Shown: piece after piece, positions 1 to 7,354 of the stretch | Numbering within the stretch: the stretch's first letter is position 1 | Layout: each line of letters opens with the position of its first letter | Assembly (NCBI GenBank): GCA_965226545.1 | Contig: OZ245364.1 | Location: forward strand, 1,674,001 to 1,738,000 | DNA from: JAHRAW01 sp965226545 | GTDB lineage: Bacteria > Pseudomonadota > Gammaproteobacteria > Arenicellales > Poriferihabitantaceae | DNA: 64,000 nt | Reading direction: 5' to 3' | Translations under genes and position numbers: made by a program | Notes under the pieces: model-generated | Database searches by the model: none | Told to the model about the DNA's origin: nothing | The model's input: the letters and a program-made list of their open reading frames with translations, nothing else

Positions 1-1093
1 CCATCAAGCGCGCGCCGGACGCGCCGACTGGGTGACCCAATGCGCATGCGCCGCCGTGAATGTTGACCTTGTCGTGCGCCAATTTGTGCTCGACCATCGC
101 GGCCATGGTGACCACCGCGAATGCTTCGTTGATTTCATATAAATCGACCGCGTCGGCGCGCCAGTTAATTTTTGTCAGCAACTTGGCGATGGCGTCGACC
201 GGGGCGGTGGTAAACCACGCCGGGTCTTGGGCGTGTGATTGATGCGCGATGATGCGCGCAAGCGGTTTGCAGCCGCGGCGGGCGGCTTCGGATTCGCGCA
301 TTAGCACCAACGCCGCGGCGCCATCGGAGATTGAACTGGAATTGGCCGGCGTAATCGTGCCGTCTTTGCGGAATGCCGGTTTGAGGCGCGGGATTTTATC
401 GACTTGCGCCAAGCCGGGTTGTTCATCCTCAACCACTTGATGCGTTGCGCCGCGACGGTCGGTGATGGCAACCGGCGTGATTTCATCGGCAAACCATTTT
501 TGTTCAATCGCGCGTTTGGCGCGGGCGAGCGATTCGAGTGCGAAGGCGTCTTGTGCGGTGCGCGCGAATTGATATTTCGCCGCGCAATCTTCGGCGAAGT
601 CGCCCATCAATCGCCCGTCGTAATGAATGTCCTCCAAGCCGTCCAAAAACATGTGGTCGTATAATTTCGCATGCCCCAAGCGCAACCCGTCGCGCGCGTC
701 GGTTAACAGATACGGCGCGCGACTCATGCTTTCCATGCCGCCGGCGACCACCACTTGCGCGCTGCCGGCGTGAATTGCATCGACGCCGAGCATCGCCGCC
801 TTCAACCCCGAGCCGCACATTTTATTAATCGTCGTCGTGCCGGCCGACAAGGTAACGCCGCCGCCCATCGCCGCTTGACGCGCCGGCGCATTGCCCAAGC
901 CGGCCGGCAACACGCAACCCATAATCACTTCATCGACCGCATCGCCTTCGATGGCGGCGCGCCGCACCGCTTCGCCGACCGCAATCGCGCCGAGTTGCGT
1001 TGCGGTTTGCGCGCGCAACGCACCCAAAAATCCGCCGATGGGCGTGCGCACGGCGGAAACAATTACGACTGCATCTTGTGTTGGGGTTGGCAT
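1..1093 (-). CDS. Acetyl-CoA acetyltransferase (thiolase), C-terminus beyond window
   Basis: Thiolase-family enzyme that interconverts two acetyl-CoA with acetoacetyl-CoA, cytoplasmic. The translation begins MPTPTQDAVVIVSAVRTPIG, has the nucleophile motif NKMCGSGLKA around residue 90, VAGGMESMSRAPY, and GGACALGHPVGASGAR near the window edge. About 364 residues are visible against about 390 for the family, so only the last roughly 30 residues, including the second catalytic Cys, are missing. The ATG at 1093 has GAGGAG ten bases upstream; an in-frame ATG at 1102 lies too close to that site. It follows the isovaleryl-CoA dehydrogenase gene on the same strand across a 185 bp low-complexity gap, so both may act in branched-chain or fatty acyl-CoA catabolism. 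Whether it is biosynthetic (phaA/atoB) or degradative cannot be told from sequence. Confidence 0.93.
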   Translation of the reverse strand, partial: MPTPTQDAVVIVSAVRTPIGGFLGALRAQTATQLGAIAVGEAVRRAAIEGDAVDEVIMGCVLPAGLGNAPARQAAMGGGVTLSAGTTTINKMCGSGLKAAMLGVDAIHAGSAQVVVAGGMESMSRAPYLLTDARDGLRLGHAKLYDHMFLDGLEDIHYDGRLMGDFAEDCAAKYQFARTAQDAFALESLARAKRAIEQKWFADEITPVAITDRRGATHQVVEDEQPGLAQVDKIPRLKPAFRKDGTITPANSSSISDGAAALVLMRESEAARRGCKPLARIIAHQSHAQDPAWFTTAPVDAIAKLLTKINWRADAVDLYEINEAFAVVTMAAMVEHKLAHDKVNIHGGACALGHPVGASGARLM

Positions 1094-1145
1094 TGGAATC
1101 ATTCTCCTCGCGGGGTGAAAGTTGTGGGGTGGTTAATGGTTACCC

Positions 1146-1276
1146 GTTATTAGTTAACGGTGAAAGTAAAAGTTAAAGTAAAAGTTAAAGTGCAAGTTTA
1201 AAGTGCAAGTTAAAGTTAAAAGTTAACTGTGAAAGTTAAGTGTACAAGTTAACTGTAAAAATCAACTGTAAGGTTA
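1146..1276. repeat. AAGTTAA-type degenerate simple-sequence tract
   Basis: Gap between the thiolase and ivd genes. It is composed almost wholly of imperfect units such as AAAGTTAAAGT, GTGCAAGTTAA and AAGTTAACTG. It is strikingly A/T-rich beside its neighbours and has no coding potential. It belongs to the same class as tracts near 27 kb, 31 kb, 44 kb, 45 kb and 54 kb. Confidence 0.8.
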
Positions 1277-1278
1277 AG

Positions 1279-2424
1279 TTAAGCCGTCCGCGCAAACAAT
1301 TCGCGACCAATCAACATCCGCCGAATCTCCGAAGTGCCGGCGCCGATTTCATACAACTTGGCGTCGCGCAACAACCGCGCGGCCGGATAGTCGTTAATGT
1401 AACCGTTGGCGCCGAGCAATTGAATCGCATCCAACGCCATTTGCGTCGCGTTTTCGGCGGCGTACAAAATCGCCCCGGCCGCATCGATGCGCGTGGTTTG
1501 CGCGGCATCGCAAGCGCGCCCGACCGCATACACATACGCGCGACAGGCGTTCATCGTCGTATGCATATCGGCAAGTTTGGCTTGCACCAATTGAAACTCG
1601 CCGATGGCGCGACCGAATTGTTTGCGTTGATGCACATACGGAATCACCACATCCAAACACGCGCGCATAATGCCCAGCGGGCCGCCGGCCAACACCGCGC
1701 GTTCATAATCCAACCCGCTCATCAACACCTTCGCCCCGCCGTTAAGTTCGCCGAGAATGTTTTCCGCCGGCACGATGACATTGTCAAAAATTAACTCGGC
1801 GGTGTTCGAACCGCGCATGCCGAGTTTATCGAGTTTGCGCCCGGCGGTCACGCCGAATTCGCGCTCGACAATAAACGCGGTAATGCCGCGCGCGCCGGCA
1901 TCCGGCTCGGTCTTGGCGTAAATCACCATCACATCGGCGTCCGGCGCATTGGTAATCCACATCTTCGCGCCGTTCAACACATAGCCGCCGTCGCAACGCC
2001 GCGCGCGCAACCGCATGCCGACCACATCCGAGCCGGCGTCGGCTTCCGACATCGCCAACGCCCCAACCTGTCGCCCGTCAATCAAGCCGGGCAGATATTT
2101 CGCCTTCTGCGCATCGTTGCCGCACCGCCGAATTTGATTAACGCATAAATTCGAATGCGCGCCATAACTCAACCCGACCGACGCCGACGCCCGACTAATC
2201 TCCTCCATCGCCACGATATGCGCCAAATACCCCATCCCACCGCCGCCATCCTCGACCGGCACAGTAATCCCCAACAACCCCAACGCCGCCAACTTCCGCC
2301 AAAGTTCATTCGGAAACGCATTATCCCGATCAATCCCCCGAGCCCGCGGCGCAATCTCCCCCGCCGCAAACGCCGCCACCGTTTCACGCAACAGGGTTGT
2401 GGTTTGGTCGAGGTGGAAATCCAT
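1279..2424 (-). CDS. ivd: Isovaleryl-CoA dehydrogenase
   Basis: FAD-dependent acyl-CoA dehydrogenase that oxidises isovaleryl-CoA to 3-methylcrotonyl-CoA in leucine breakdown, passing electrons to ETF. The 381-residue protein shows the isovaleryl-specific stretch SYGAHSNLCVNQIRR, the FAD motifs AMSEADAGSDV and MWITNAPDADV, the helix-G catalytic Glu in LDYERAVLAGGPLGIM (the isovaleryl-type position), and the C-terminal GANGYINDYPAARLLRDAKL and GAGTSEIRRMLIGREL. The start is taken at ATG 2424 (MDFHLDQTT). An in-frame extension to 2538 reads a Pro/Thr-rich leader that is probably untranslated. No clear Shine-Dalgarno precedes 2424; the leader is C/A-rich. Other leucine pathway genes (mccA/B, hmgL) are not in view. 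Confidence 0.92.
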   Translation of the reverse strand: MDFHLDQTTTLLRETVAAFAAGEIAPRARGIDRDNAFPNELWRKLAALGLLGITVPVEDGGGGMGYLAHIVAMEEISRASASVGLSYGAHSNLCVNQIRRCGNDAQKAKYLPGLIDGRQVGALAMSEADAGSDVVGMRLRARRCDGGYVLNGAKMWITNAPDADVMVIYAKTEPDAGARGITAFIVEREFGVTAGRKLDKLGMRGSNTAELIFDNVIVPAENILGELNGGAKVLMSGLDYERAVLAGGPLGIMRACLDVVIPYVHQRKQFGRAIGEFQLVQAKLADMHTTMNACRAYVYAVGRACDAAQTTRIDAAGAILYAAENATQMALDAIQLLGANGYINDYPAARLLRDAKLYEIGAGTSEIRRMLIGRELFARTA

Positions 2425-2451
2425 TGTGGGTGGGGTTGGGGGTGGTTGGGT

Positions 2452-2488
2452 ATTATAAACCGTTGGTGGCTTTGGGGGTTGGGTATAA
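2452..2488. promoter_or_regulatory. Divergent -10 elements between ivd and the 2587 gene
   Basis: Minus strand: a perfect TATAAT (complement of 2452-2457), 27 bases before the ivd ATG. Plus strand: a perfect TATAAT at 2483-2488, about 100 bases before the gene at 2587. Neither has a good -35 hexamer at 17 bp. The placement between divergent genes supports promoter function, but this is inference. Confidence 0.4.
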
Positions 2489-2586
2489 TTCGTTGATAAC
2501 GTCACGGTCGCATTGACACTTTGGCATCTCGACTTCATCGCTGATTAAAGTTTACCGTGTCTCATCACCCGCCGCGCAATCCAACA

Positions 2587-2826
2587 ATGAACCTCTCCAC
2601 CAAACACGACTATCGCAACCAACACGGTGACCGAATCGAAGTGACTGGCGACATTACGCTTAACCTTGATTACTGGGATTGCGAATGTGAACGCGACTAT
2701 ATTCATCCGTTAACCCAAACGGTTTGTTCGGCGTGCGGGTTTTCGCAAGAGGACGGGCCATCCAGCCATGAAAACGAAGTGCAAGCGCAGGTGTATGCGA
2801 AGCGGCGTCTGGATTCTGACGCTTAA
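2587..2826 (+). CDS. Small Cys-rich (probable zinc-binding) protein, unknown function
   Basis: About 79 residues from ATG 2587 (MNLSTKHDYRNQHGDR); an in-frame ATG at 2557 gives ten more. I do not recognise the family. The central segment holds CEC and, about 16 residues later, CSAC, a pattern fitting a small four-Cys zinc site. The N-terminal half (GDRIEVTGDITLN) looks like beta strands. It lies on the plus strand just ahead of another small gene and upstream of the N-methylglutamate cluster. No functional link can be read from the sequence. Confidence 0.5.
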   Translation: MNLSTKHDYRNQHGDRIEVTGDITLNLDYWDCECERDYIHPLTQTVCSACGFSQEDGPSSHENEVQAQVYAKRRLDSDA

Positions 2827-2875
2827 AAATGTGCTACTCTACAAATTCAACCCGCAACTTAACGAGAGGTCTACC

Positions 2876-3145
2876 ATGAGCAAATCCCCGAAAGCCATCG
2901 CCGCTGAAAAAGAAGTTTCACAAAACTACGAATACTTCTTAACGATGTTGCCGCAATGGCGACAAACCAACCCGACGCACTTCGCCCTACTTCGCCATCA
3001 GCAGTTGGTGGATTTTTATGAGACCGAAAACGACGCCATCAAAGTCGGCGTGAAAGATTTCGGTTGGGGGGATTTTTCGGTTCAGCCGGTGAACGAAACC
3101 CCAGTTCAAATCTATTATCGGGCGAACGCGTCACTCCCGCATTAA
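2876..3145 (+). CDS. Conserved-looking small hypothetical protein
   Basis: 89 residues from ATG 2876, with GAGAGG seven bases upstream deciding the start over in-frame upstream codons at 2768. The protein begins MSKSPKAIAAEKEVSQNYEYF. The segment from HFALLRHQQLVDFYETENDA onward resembles small cytoplasmic proteins with an alpha-beta fold that carry a 'laid on the table, file/time/amount' type DUF5678-like pattern, but this is a weak impression. There is no signal peptide or membrane segment. Its 5' region follows the end of the small Cys-rich gene by 49 bases, so the two may be cotranscribed. Confidence 0.5.
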   Translation: MSKSPKAIAAEKEVSQNYEYFLTMLPQWRQTNPTHFALLRHQQLVDFYETENDAIKVGVKDFGWGDFSVQPVNETPVQIYYRANASLPH

Positions 3146-3311
3146 TGCCGGAGATACCAGCGGAAACAGTTTCACAATACAAAACGCCACCGGATTTTTA
3201 CCCATCCCGAATCAATAACTCGCCACCAAACCCCACCCCCAAAGCCCCCAACTGCGCCAAATCGCGACAAATTTATAAAGGGATAAATCGACAATTCCGT
3301 CAATTGAACGG

Positions 3312-3340
3312 TTGACAAACAAGCGGACGGTGGTTAAATT
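3312..3340 (+). promoter_or_regulatory. Sigma-70 type promoter for the N-methylglutamate cluster
   Basis: TTGACA at 3312-3317, a 17 bp spacer, then TAAATT at 3335-3340, 75 bases before the gmaS-like ATG. This is the best promoter match upstream of the cluster. The preceding 3146-3311 holds no gene I can support. Confidence 0.6.
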
Positions 3341-3415
3341 ATCGGCAATCGTCGTGCGATGCCAATCGCAACGGCAACATCAACTGAATGTTCACGACCG
3401 TGAACGGAGGAAACG

Positions 3416-4909
3416 ATGGCGGCAAAATCTACGCAGGCTTCAACCGATTTGGAGCGGCATGTTAACGCGCCTGGGCGCGCGGAAATGGTGAAACAAGTTC
3501 GGGAGAAGATTAACCAACTTGGCGTCACTTACATTTATTTTCAATTCGTCTCGGTCACCGGGCGGATTGTCGGCAAGGGCATTCCGGCCGACCATTGGGA
3601 GCGCGTTTCGGAACGGGGCTTTCAACTTGTGTATGGCTCGACCGCGAATTTGTTTATCGACCGGCACGGCAACTATATCGGCTATGGGCCGGAGGCGTCC
3701 GAATTGGTTGGCATTGCCGACCCGGAAACGTTTGTGCAATTGCCGTGGGATAAACGCATTGCGCGCGTGTTTTGCACCTGCTTTCGCAATCGCGAAGAAC
3801 GCCACAATCCGGGCGGGCATTTAACCTCCGATTGCCGCGGCAACTTGCGCATCATTCAAGACGACTTCACCAAAAAGCACGACATGCATATGCGCATCGG
3901 CACCGAGCCGGAAATGATGTGGCTCAAACTGGATGAAAACCGCGAACTTAAAGGCGGCGTGACCAAACCGAACTGTTATCACATCGACCAATTCGAGGAA
4001 TTGCGTCCGGCGTTTATGCAGGTCATCGAATACAGCCAAGCGATGGGGCTGGACATGATCCAAGGCGACCACGAAGACGCCCCCGGGCAACTCGAATTGA
4101 ATTGGATGTTTGACACCGTCATGCGCAACTCCGACCGCCTGACCACCTACCGCCAAATCTGTGCGCAAGTCGCGCGCGAAAAAGGTCTGCATGCCTGCTT
4201 TATGTCCAAGCCGTTTATGAATGTGTCGGCGTCCGGTTGCCATCACAATATGTCGCTGTGGTCGGGCGGCAAGGAACGCGTAAACCCGCTCGGACACGAC
4301 GCCTTGCCCGGCATGGACGGCGTGTTTTCCTATTGCGAAGACGGCGTCAATCACTTCCTGCCGGATGAAAAAATTGACCCGGTGATGCCGGGGCCGGTCG
4401 GCTTGCACGCCATCGGCGGCGTCATCGAACATTTGCGCGCATTAACTTCCATCGGCTCGTCCACGGTCAATTCCTATCGCCGCTTGTGGGACACCGGATT
4501 CTGGGCGCCAGTGTTCGCCGATTGGGGTTTCCAAAATCGCACCTGCGCATTGCGCGTATCGGCGCCGGGGCGATTCGAATATCGCTCGGTCGATTCGATG
4601 GTCAACCCGTATTTAATGGGCGCAGCGTTGTTGCGCGCATTTGACGATGGGCTGACGCGCAAATTGGATCCGGGCAAGCCCGAAGAACGCAACATTTACG
4701 AAGCGATGGAAGCCGGCAAGCAGGTCAAAAAACTGCCGATGAATCTCGGCGACGCGTTGGACGCCTTGGCAAAGGACGACGTGATTCGCTCGGCCATGCC
4801 GGATGAAATGTATCGGGTGTATCACCATTACAAAAACGACGAGTGGGAAAAATTCAACCACTCGGTTACCGATTGGGATTTGCAACAGTATCTCGATTGT
4901 TTGCCGTAA
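3416..4909 (+). CDS. GmaS/GlnT-like glutamine synthetase family ligase (probable gamma-glutamylmethylamide synthetase)
   Basis: ATP-dependent glutamate-amine ligase of the glutamine synthetase superfamily, 497 residues, cytoplasmic. Visible motifs are the beta-grasp region VTYIYFQFVSVTGRIVGKGI, the metal-binding Glu in GTEPEMMW (about 165), DHEDAPGQLELNW (about 225), which is the DHEDAxGQxExNW form seen in GlnT/GmaS rather than classical GlnA, MSKPFMNVSASGCHHNMSLW (about 265), and RVSAPGRFEYRSVDSMVNPYLM. It is somewhat longer than typical GmaS (about 440), mostly at the N-terminus. GGAGG precedes ATG 3416. It opens a cluster with MgsABC- and MgdABCD-like genes, so gamma-glutamylmethylamide synthesis from methylamine is the likeliest job. 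An ordinary or other amide ligase role is not excluded. Confidence 0.75.
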   Translation: MAAKSTQASTDLERHVNAPGRAEMVKQVREKINQLGVTYIYFQFVSVTGRIVGKGIPADHWERVSERGFQLVYGSTANLFIDRHGNYIGYGPEASELVGIADPETFVQLPWDKRIARVFCTCFRNREERHNPGGHLTSDCRGNLRIIQDDFTKKHDMHMRIGTEPEMMWLKLDENRELKGGVTKPNCYHIDQFEELRPAFMQVIEYSQAMGLDMIQGDHEDAPGQLELNWMFDTVMRNSDRLTTYRQICAQVAREKGLHACFMSKPFMNVSASGCHHNMSLWSGGKERVNPLGHDALPGMDGVFSYCEDGVNHFLPDEKIDPVMPGPVGLHAIGGVIEHLRALTSIGSSTVNSYRRLWDTGFWAPVFADWGFQNRTCALRVSAPGRFEYRSVDSMVNPYLMGAALLRAFDDGLTRKLDPGKPEERNIYEAMEAGKQVKKLPMNLGDALDALAKDDVIRSAMPDEMYRVYHHYKNDEWEKFNHSVTDWDLQQYLDCLP

Positions 4910-5544
4910 TGAACGACATCATTTTATTTCTGCCCGGTTTTATCGCGGCATATGTGATTTTGGTGGTCGGCTCATCATCGCCCGGTCCGGCGGTGGCGAT
5001 GTTGCTCGGCATCGCCACCGCACACGGTCGCACGTCGGCGTTGGTGGCAAGTTTTGGCGTCGCCATCGGCAGCGTCTGCCTCAATTTAATTACGCTGGTC
5101 GGCGTCGGTTTATTATTGGCTGAAGCCGCGTGGGCGATGCAAATTTTGCGTTTATGCGGCGGTGCATATTTGGCGTATCTTTCGTATCACGCATTCAAAA
5201 ACGCCATGCGTCCAGCGGCGGTTGACATCGCAACAGTCGCGCCGCGCGCGCTTTGGTCGAATGCGCTGTCCGGTTTTGTGTTGCAAATTATGAATCCAAA
5301 AGCCATCGCTTTCTGGCTATCCATCGCCGCCATCGGCGCGACCACCGGCGGCGGCATCGGCATCATCACCGCGTTTGTCTTCGGCGCGTTCATCATTTCC
5401 TTTGTCTGTCACGCGGCCTGGGCGATGATGTTGTCATCATCGCCGGTGCGCCGTGGTTATGAAGGCATAAGGCGTTGGGTGGAAGCGACGTTGGGAATCC
5501 TGTTTGCGTTTTTTGCGTTTCGGTTGGCGACGGAAAAAGTGTAA
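4909..5544 (+). CDS. LysE/RhtB family amino-acid exporter
   Basis: Inner-membrane exporter of the LysE/RhtB family, 211 residues with about six hydrophobic helices. The N-terminus MNDIILFLPGFIAAYVILVVGSSSPGPAVAM carries the family SPGP motif, followed by GRTSALVASFGVAIG and the conserved NPKAIAFWLS in helix four. The ATG at 4909 overlaps the stop of the preceding ligase gene (TAATG), which implies translational coupling. Placed between the ligase and mgsA, it probably exports an amino acid or relieves accumulation of a pathway intermediate or by-product. The substrate cannot be read from sequence. Confidence 0.88.
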   Translation: MNDIILFLPGFIAAYVILVVGSSSPGPAVAMLLGIATAHGRTSALVASFGVAIGSVCLNLITLVGVGLLLAEAAWAMQILRLCGGAYLAYLSYHAFKNAMRPAAVDIATVAPRALWSNALSGFVLQIMNPKAIAFWLSIAAIGATTGGGIGIITAFVFGAFIISFVCHAAWAMMLSSSPVRRGYEGIRRWVEATLGILFAFFAFRLATEKV

Positions 5545-5579
5545 CGCTTTTTATCACATTCATTCACTGGAGAAAAAAC

Positions 5580-6515
5580 ATGTGCGGTATCGCCGGTCTC
5601 ATCCATCGAGGCGCCACTTCCGATATTGGCGCCGAGATGACATCCATGTTGCAGTCGCTTAAACACCGCGGCCCGGATTCGACCGGGTTTGCGTTGTATG
5701 GCAATGCCGACGACAAGCGGCATGTGATGCGCTTTAAACTCGCCGAACAAGACGACATCAACAAGGGGTTTGACGCACCGAAGCAACTTGCCGAGCGACG
5801 CAAGCGGGTGGATGAACGCCTCAAACAACTCGGCGCCAAAATGCGCTCGACCGAACAGGCGACCGCCTATTCGCATCGCTATCTGTTCGAATACAACGGC
5901 GACATGCGCGCCTTGGCCGAAGCGGTCGAAGATATTGACGGCGCGGAAATTTTGTCGATTGGTCATGCCTTGGAATTAATCAAGGATTTGGGCGACGCCG
6001 ACACGGTCGCCGCGCAATACCAACTGCCCGGCTTTGTCGGCACGCACGCCATCGGACACACCCGCATGGCGACCGAATCCGATGTCGACATTCGCTCGGC
6101 GCATCCGTATTGGGCGTATCCATTTAACGATGTCGCGGTTGTGCATAACGGGCAGTTAACCAATTACTGGTCGTTCCGCCGCGAAATGGAACGCGCCGGG
6201 CATCGCTTTGTATCCAACTGCGATTCGGAATTAATCGCCGTTTTTATCGCGCACCGCATTAATGAAGGCGACGATTTGGAAACCGCGATGCACCGTTCGG
6301 TGGACGAACTCGACGGCGTGTTCACCTATTTGGTTGCAACCAGCGATCAACTCGGCATGGCAAAAGATGTCATGGCGGCCAAGCCGATGGTGTTGTATGA
6401 AAGCGACACCTTCATCGGCTTGGCATCGGAAGAAGTCGCCATCCGCAGCATCTTCCCGAACGAAATCGACACTTGGGATCCTTACGAAGGCGAGGTGAAG
6501 GTATGGCGCGCATAA
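5580..6515 (+). CDS. mgsA: N-methylglutamate synthase subunit A-like (class II glutamine amidotransferase)
   Basis: Glutamine amidotransferase class II domain protein of 311 residues (GlxB/MgsA type). The N-terminal Cys2 nucleophile is seen in MCGIAGLIHRG, followed by LKHRGPDSTGFALYG, GHTRMATESDVDIRSAHP, VVHNGQLTNYWSFRREME and SNCDSELIAVFI. Start ATG 5580 is fixed because the nucleophile must follow the initiator Met, and GGAG lies upstream. In the N-methylglutamate pathway this subunit works with MgsB and MgsC to transfer the methylamine group from gamma-glutamylmethylamide to 2-oxoglutarate. The gene overlaps mgsB by 13 bases. Related GlxB proteins occur with glnT in rhizobia, so the name rests on the neighbouring mgd genes. 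Confidence 0.85.
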   Translation: MCGIAGLIHRGATSDIGAEMTSMLQSLKHRGPDSTGFALYGNADDKRHVMRFKLAEQDDINKGFDAPKQLAERRKRVDERLKQLGAKMRSTEQATAYSHRYLFEYNGDMRALAEAVEDIDGAEILSIGHALELIKDLGDADTVAAQYQLPGFVGTHAIGHTRMATESDVDIRSAHPYWAYPFNDVAVVHNGQLTNYWSFRREMERAGHRFVSNCDSELIAVFIAHRINEGDDLETAMHRSVDELDGVFTYLVATSDQLGMAKDVMAAKPMVLYESDTFIGLASEEVAIRSIFPNEIDTWDPYEGEVKVWRA

Positions 6516-7354
6516 CATCCAAAGCGACGCACAAATCGCACGACATGGGGTTGCACGACGAGCAATTGAGCGGGCGCGGTCAGCAGGTCTTTTTCAACGC
6601 GGCTGAAGAGGAAAACTTCACTTATCCTTGGTCGTTCGAAGTCGATTTCGCCAAACAGGCCGAATTCGATGCGACCGACATGGACACCGCCGCCATCAAT
6701 CTGAAAATCCGCGAATTGATGCAGCAAGGCGTCGGCACCATCACCGTGCAAAACCCGCGCGCGCGTCACGGCGTCGGCGTCGGCATCTTGAACCGCCTGA
6801 ACCTCAACTTCCAAGGCAGCCTCGGCTATTTTGGCTGCGGCTTGTCGGACGGCCCCAACATCCACATCAGCGGACGCGTCGGCTGGTCATGCGCGGAGAA
6901 TATGATGGCCGGCGTAATTTTGATTGAAAAAAACGCCGGCTCGACGTTCGGCGCGGCGATTCGCGGCGGCGATTTGGTCTGCCGCGGCGATGTCGGTTCG
7001 CGCACCGGCATCGACCAAAAAGGCGGCACCATCGTGGTCGGCGGACGCACCGGCGCGTTTTCCGGCTTTATGATGCAACGCGGTCGAATGATTATCTGCG
7101 GCGACGCCGGCAAAAACCTCGGCGATTCGATGTATGACGGCTGCATCTACGTCGGCGGCAAAGTCGAAAGCCTCGGCGTGGATTGCGTCGCCGCCGAAAT
7201 GACCGAAACCGAACTCAACTGGCTCACCGCAAAACTCGCCAAATACACCATCGAACCGCCCTGCGGCGTCGCCAACATGAAAAAATTCACCTCCGGCAAA
7301 CAATTGTGGAACTACGACAATCTTGAGCCGGCGGAGAAGAAGTTGGTTTTGTGA
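6503..7354 (+). CDS. mgsB: N-methylglutamate synthase subunit B-like (GXGXG glutamate-synthase domain)
   Basis: 283-residue homologue of the C-terminal beta-helix (GXGXG) domain of glutamate synthase large subunit, GlxC/MgsB type. It shows repeated glycine turns such as GYFGCGLSDGPNIHISGRVG, GSTFGAAIRGGDLVCRGDVG, GGTIVVGGRTGAFSGFMMQ and GDAGKNLGDSMYDGCIYVGG. ATG 6503 is chosen over an upstream in-frame codon because GAGGTGAAG precedes it and the alignable region begins soon after. It overlaps the end of mgsA. Its stop TGA overlaps the GTG of the following DUF262 gene, so that foreign-looking gene is attached exactly at the 3' end of mgsB. The expected next subunit, mgsC, lies 4.2 kb further on. 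Confidence 0.85.
   Translation: MARITSKATHKSHDMGLHDEQLSGRGQQVFFNAAEEENFTYPWSFEVDFAKQAEFDATDMDTAAINLKIRELMQQGVGTITVQNPRARHGVGVGILNRLNLNFQGSLGYFGCGLSDGPNIHISGRVGWSCAENMMAGVILIEKNAGSTFGAAIRGGDLVCRGDVGSRTGIDQKGGTIVVGGRTGAFSGFMMQRGRMIICGDAGKNLGDSMYDGCIYVGGKVESLGVDCVAAEMTETELNWLTAKLAKYTIEPPCGVANMKKFTSGKQLWNYDNLEPAEKKLVL

Noticed and set aside
3064..3315. Plus-strand reading frame overlapping the end of the 2876 gene
   Set aside because: It has no ribosome site, poor codon pattern and overlaps a better supported gene; the rest lies in the promoter region of the gmaS-like gene.
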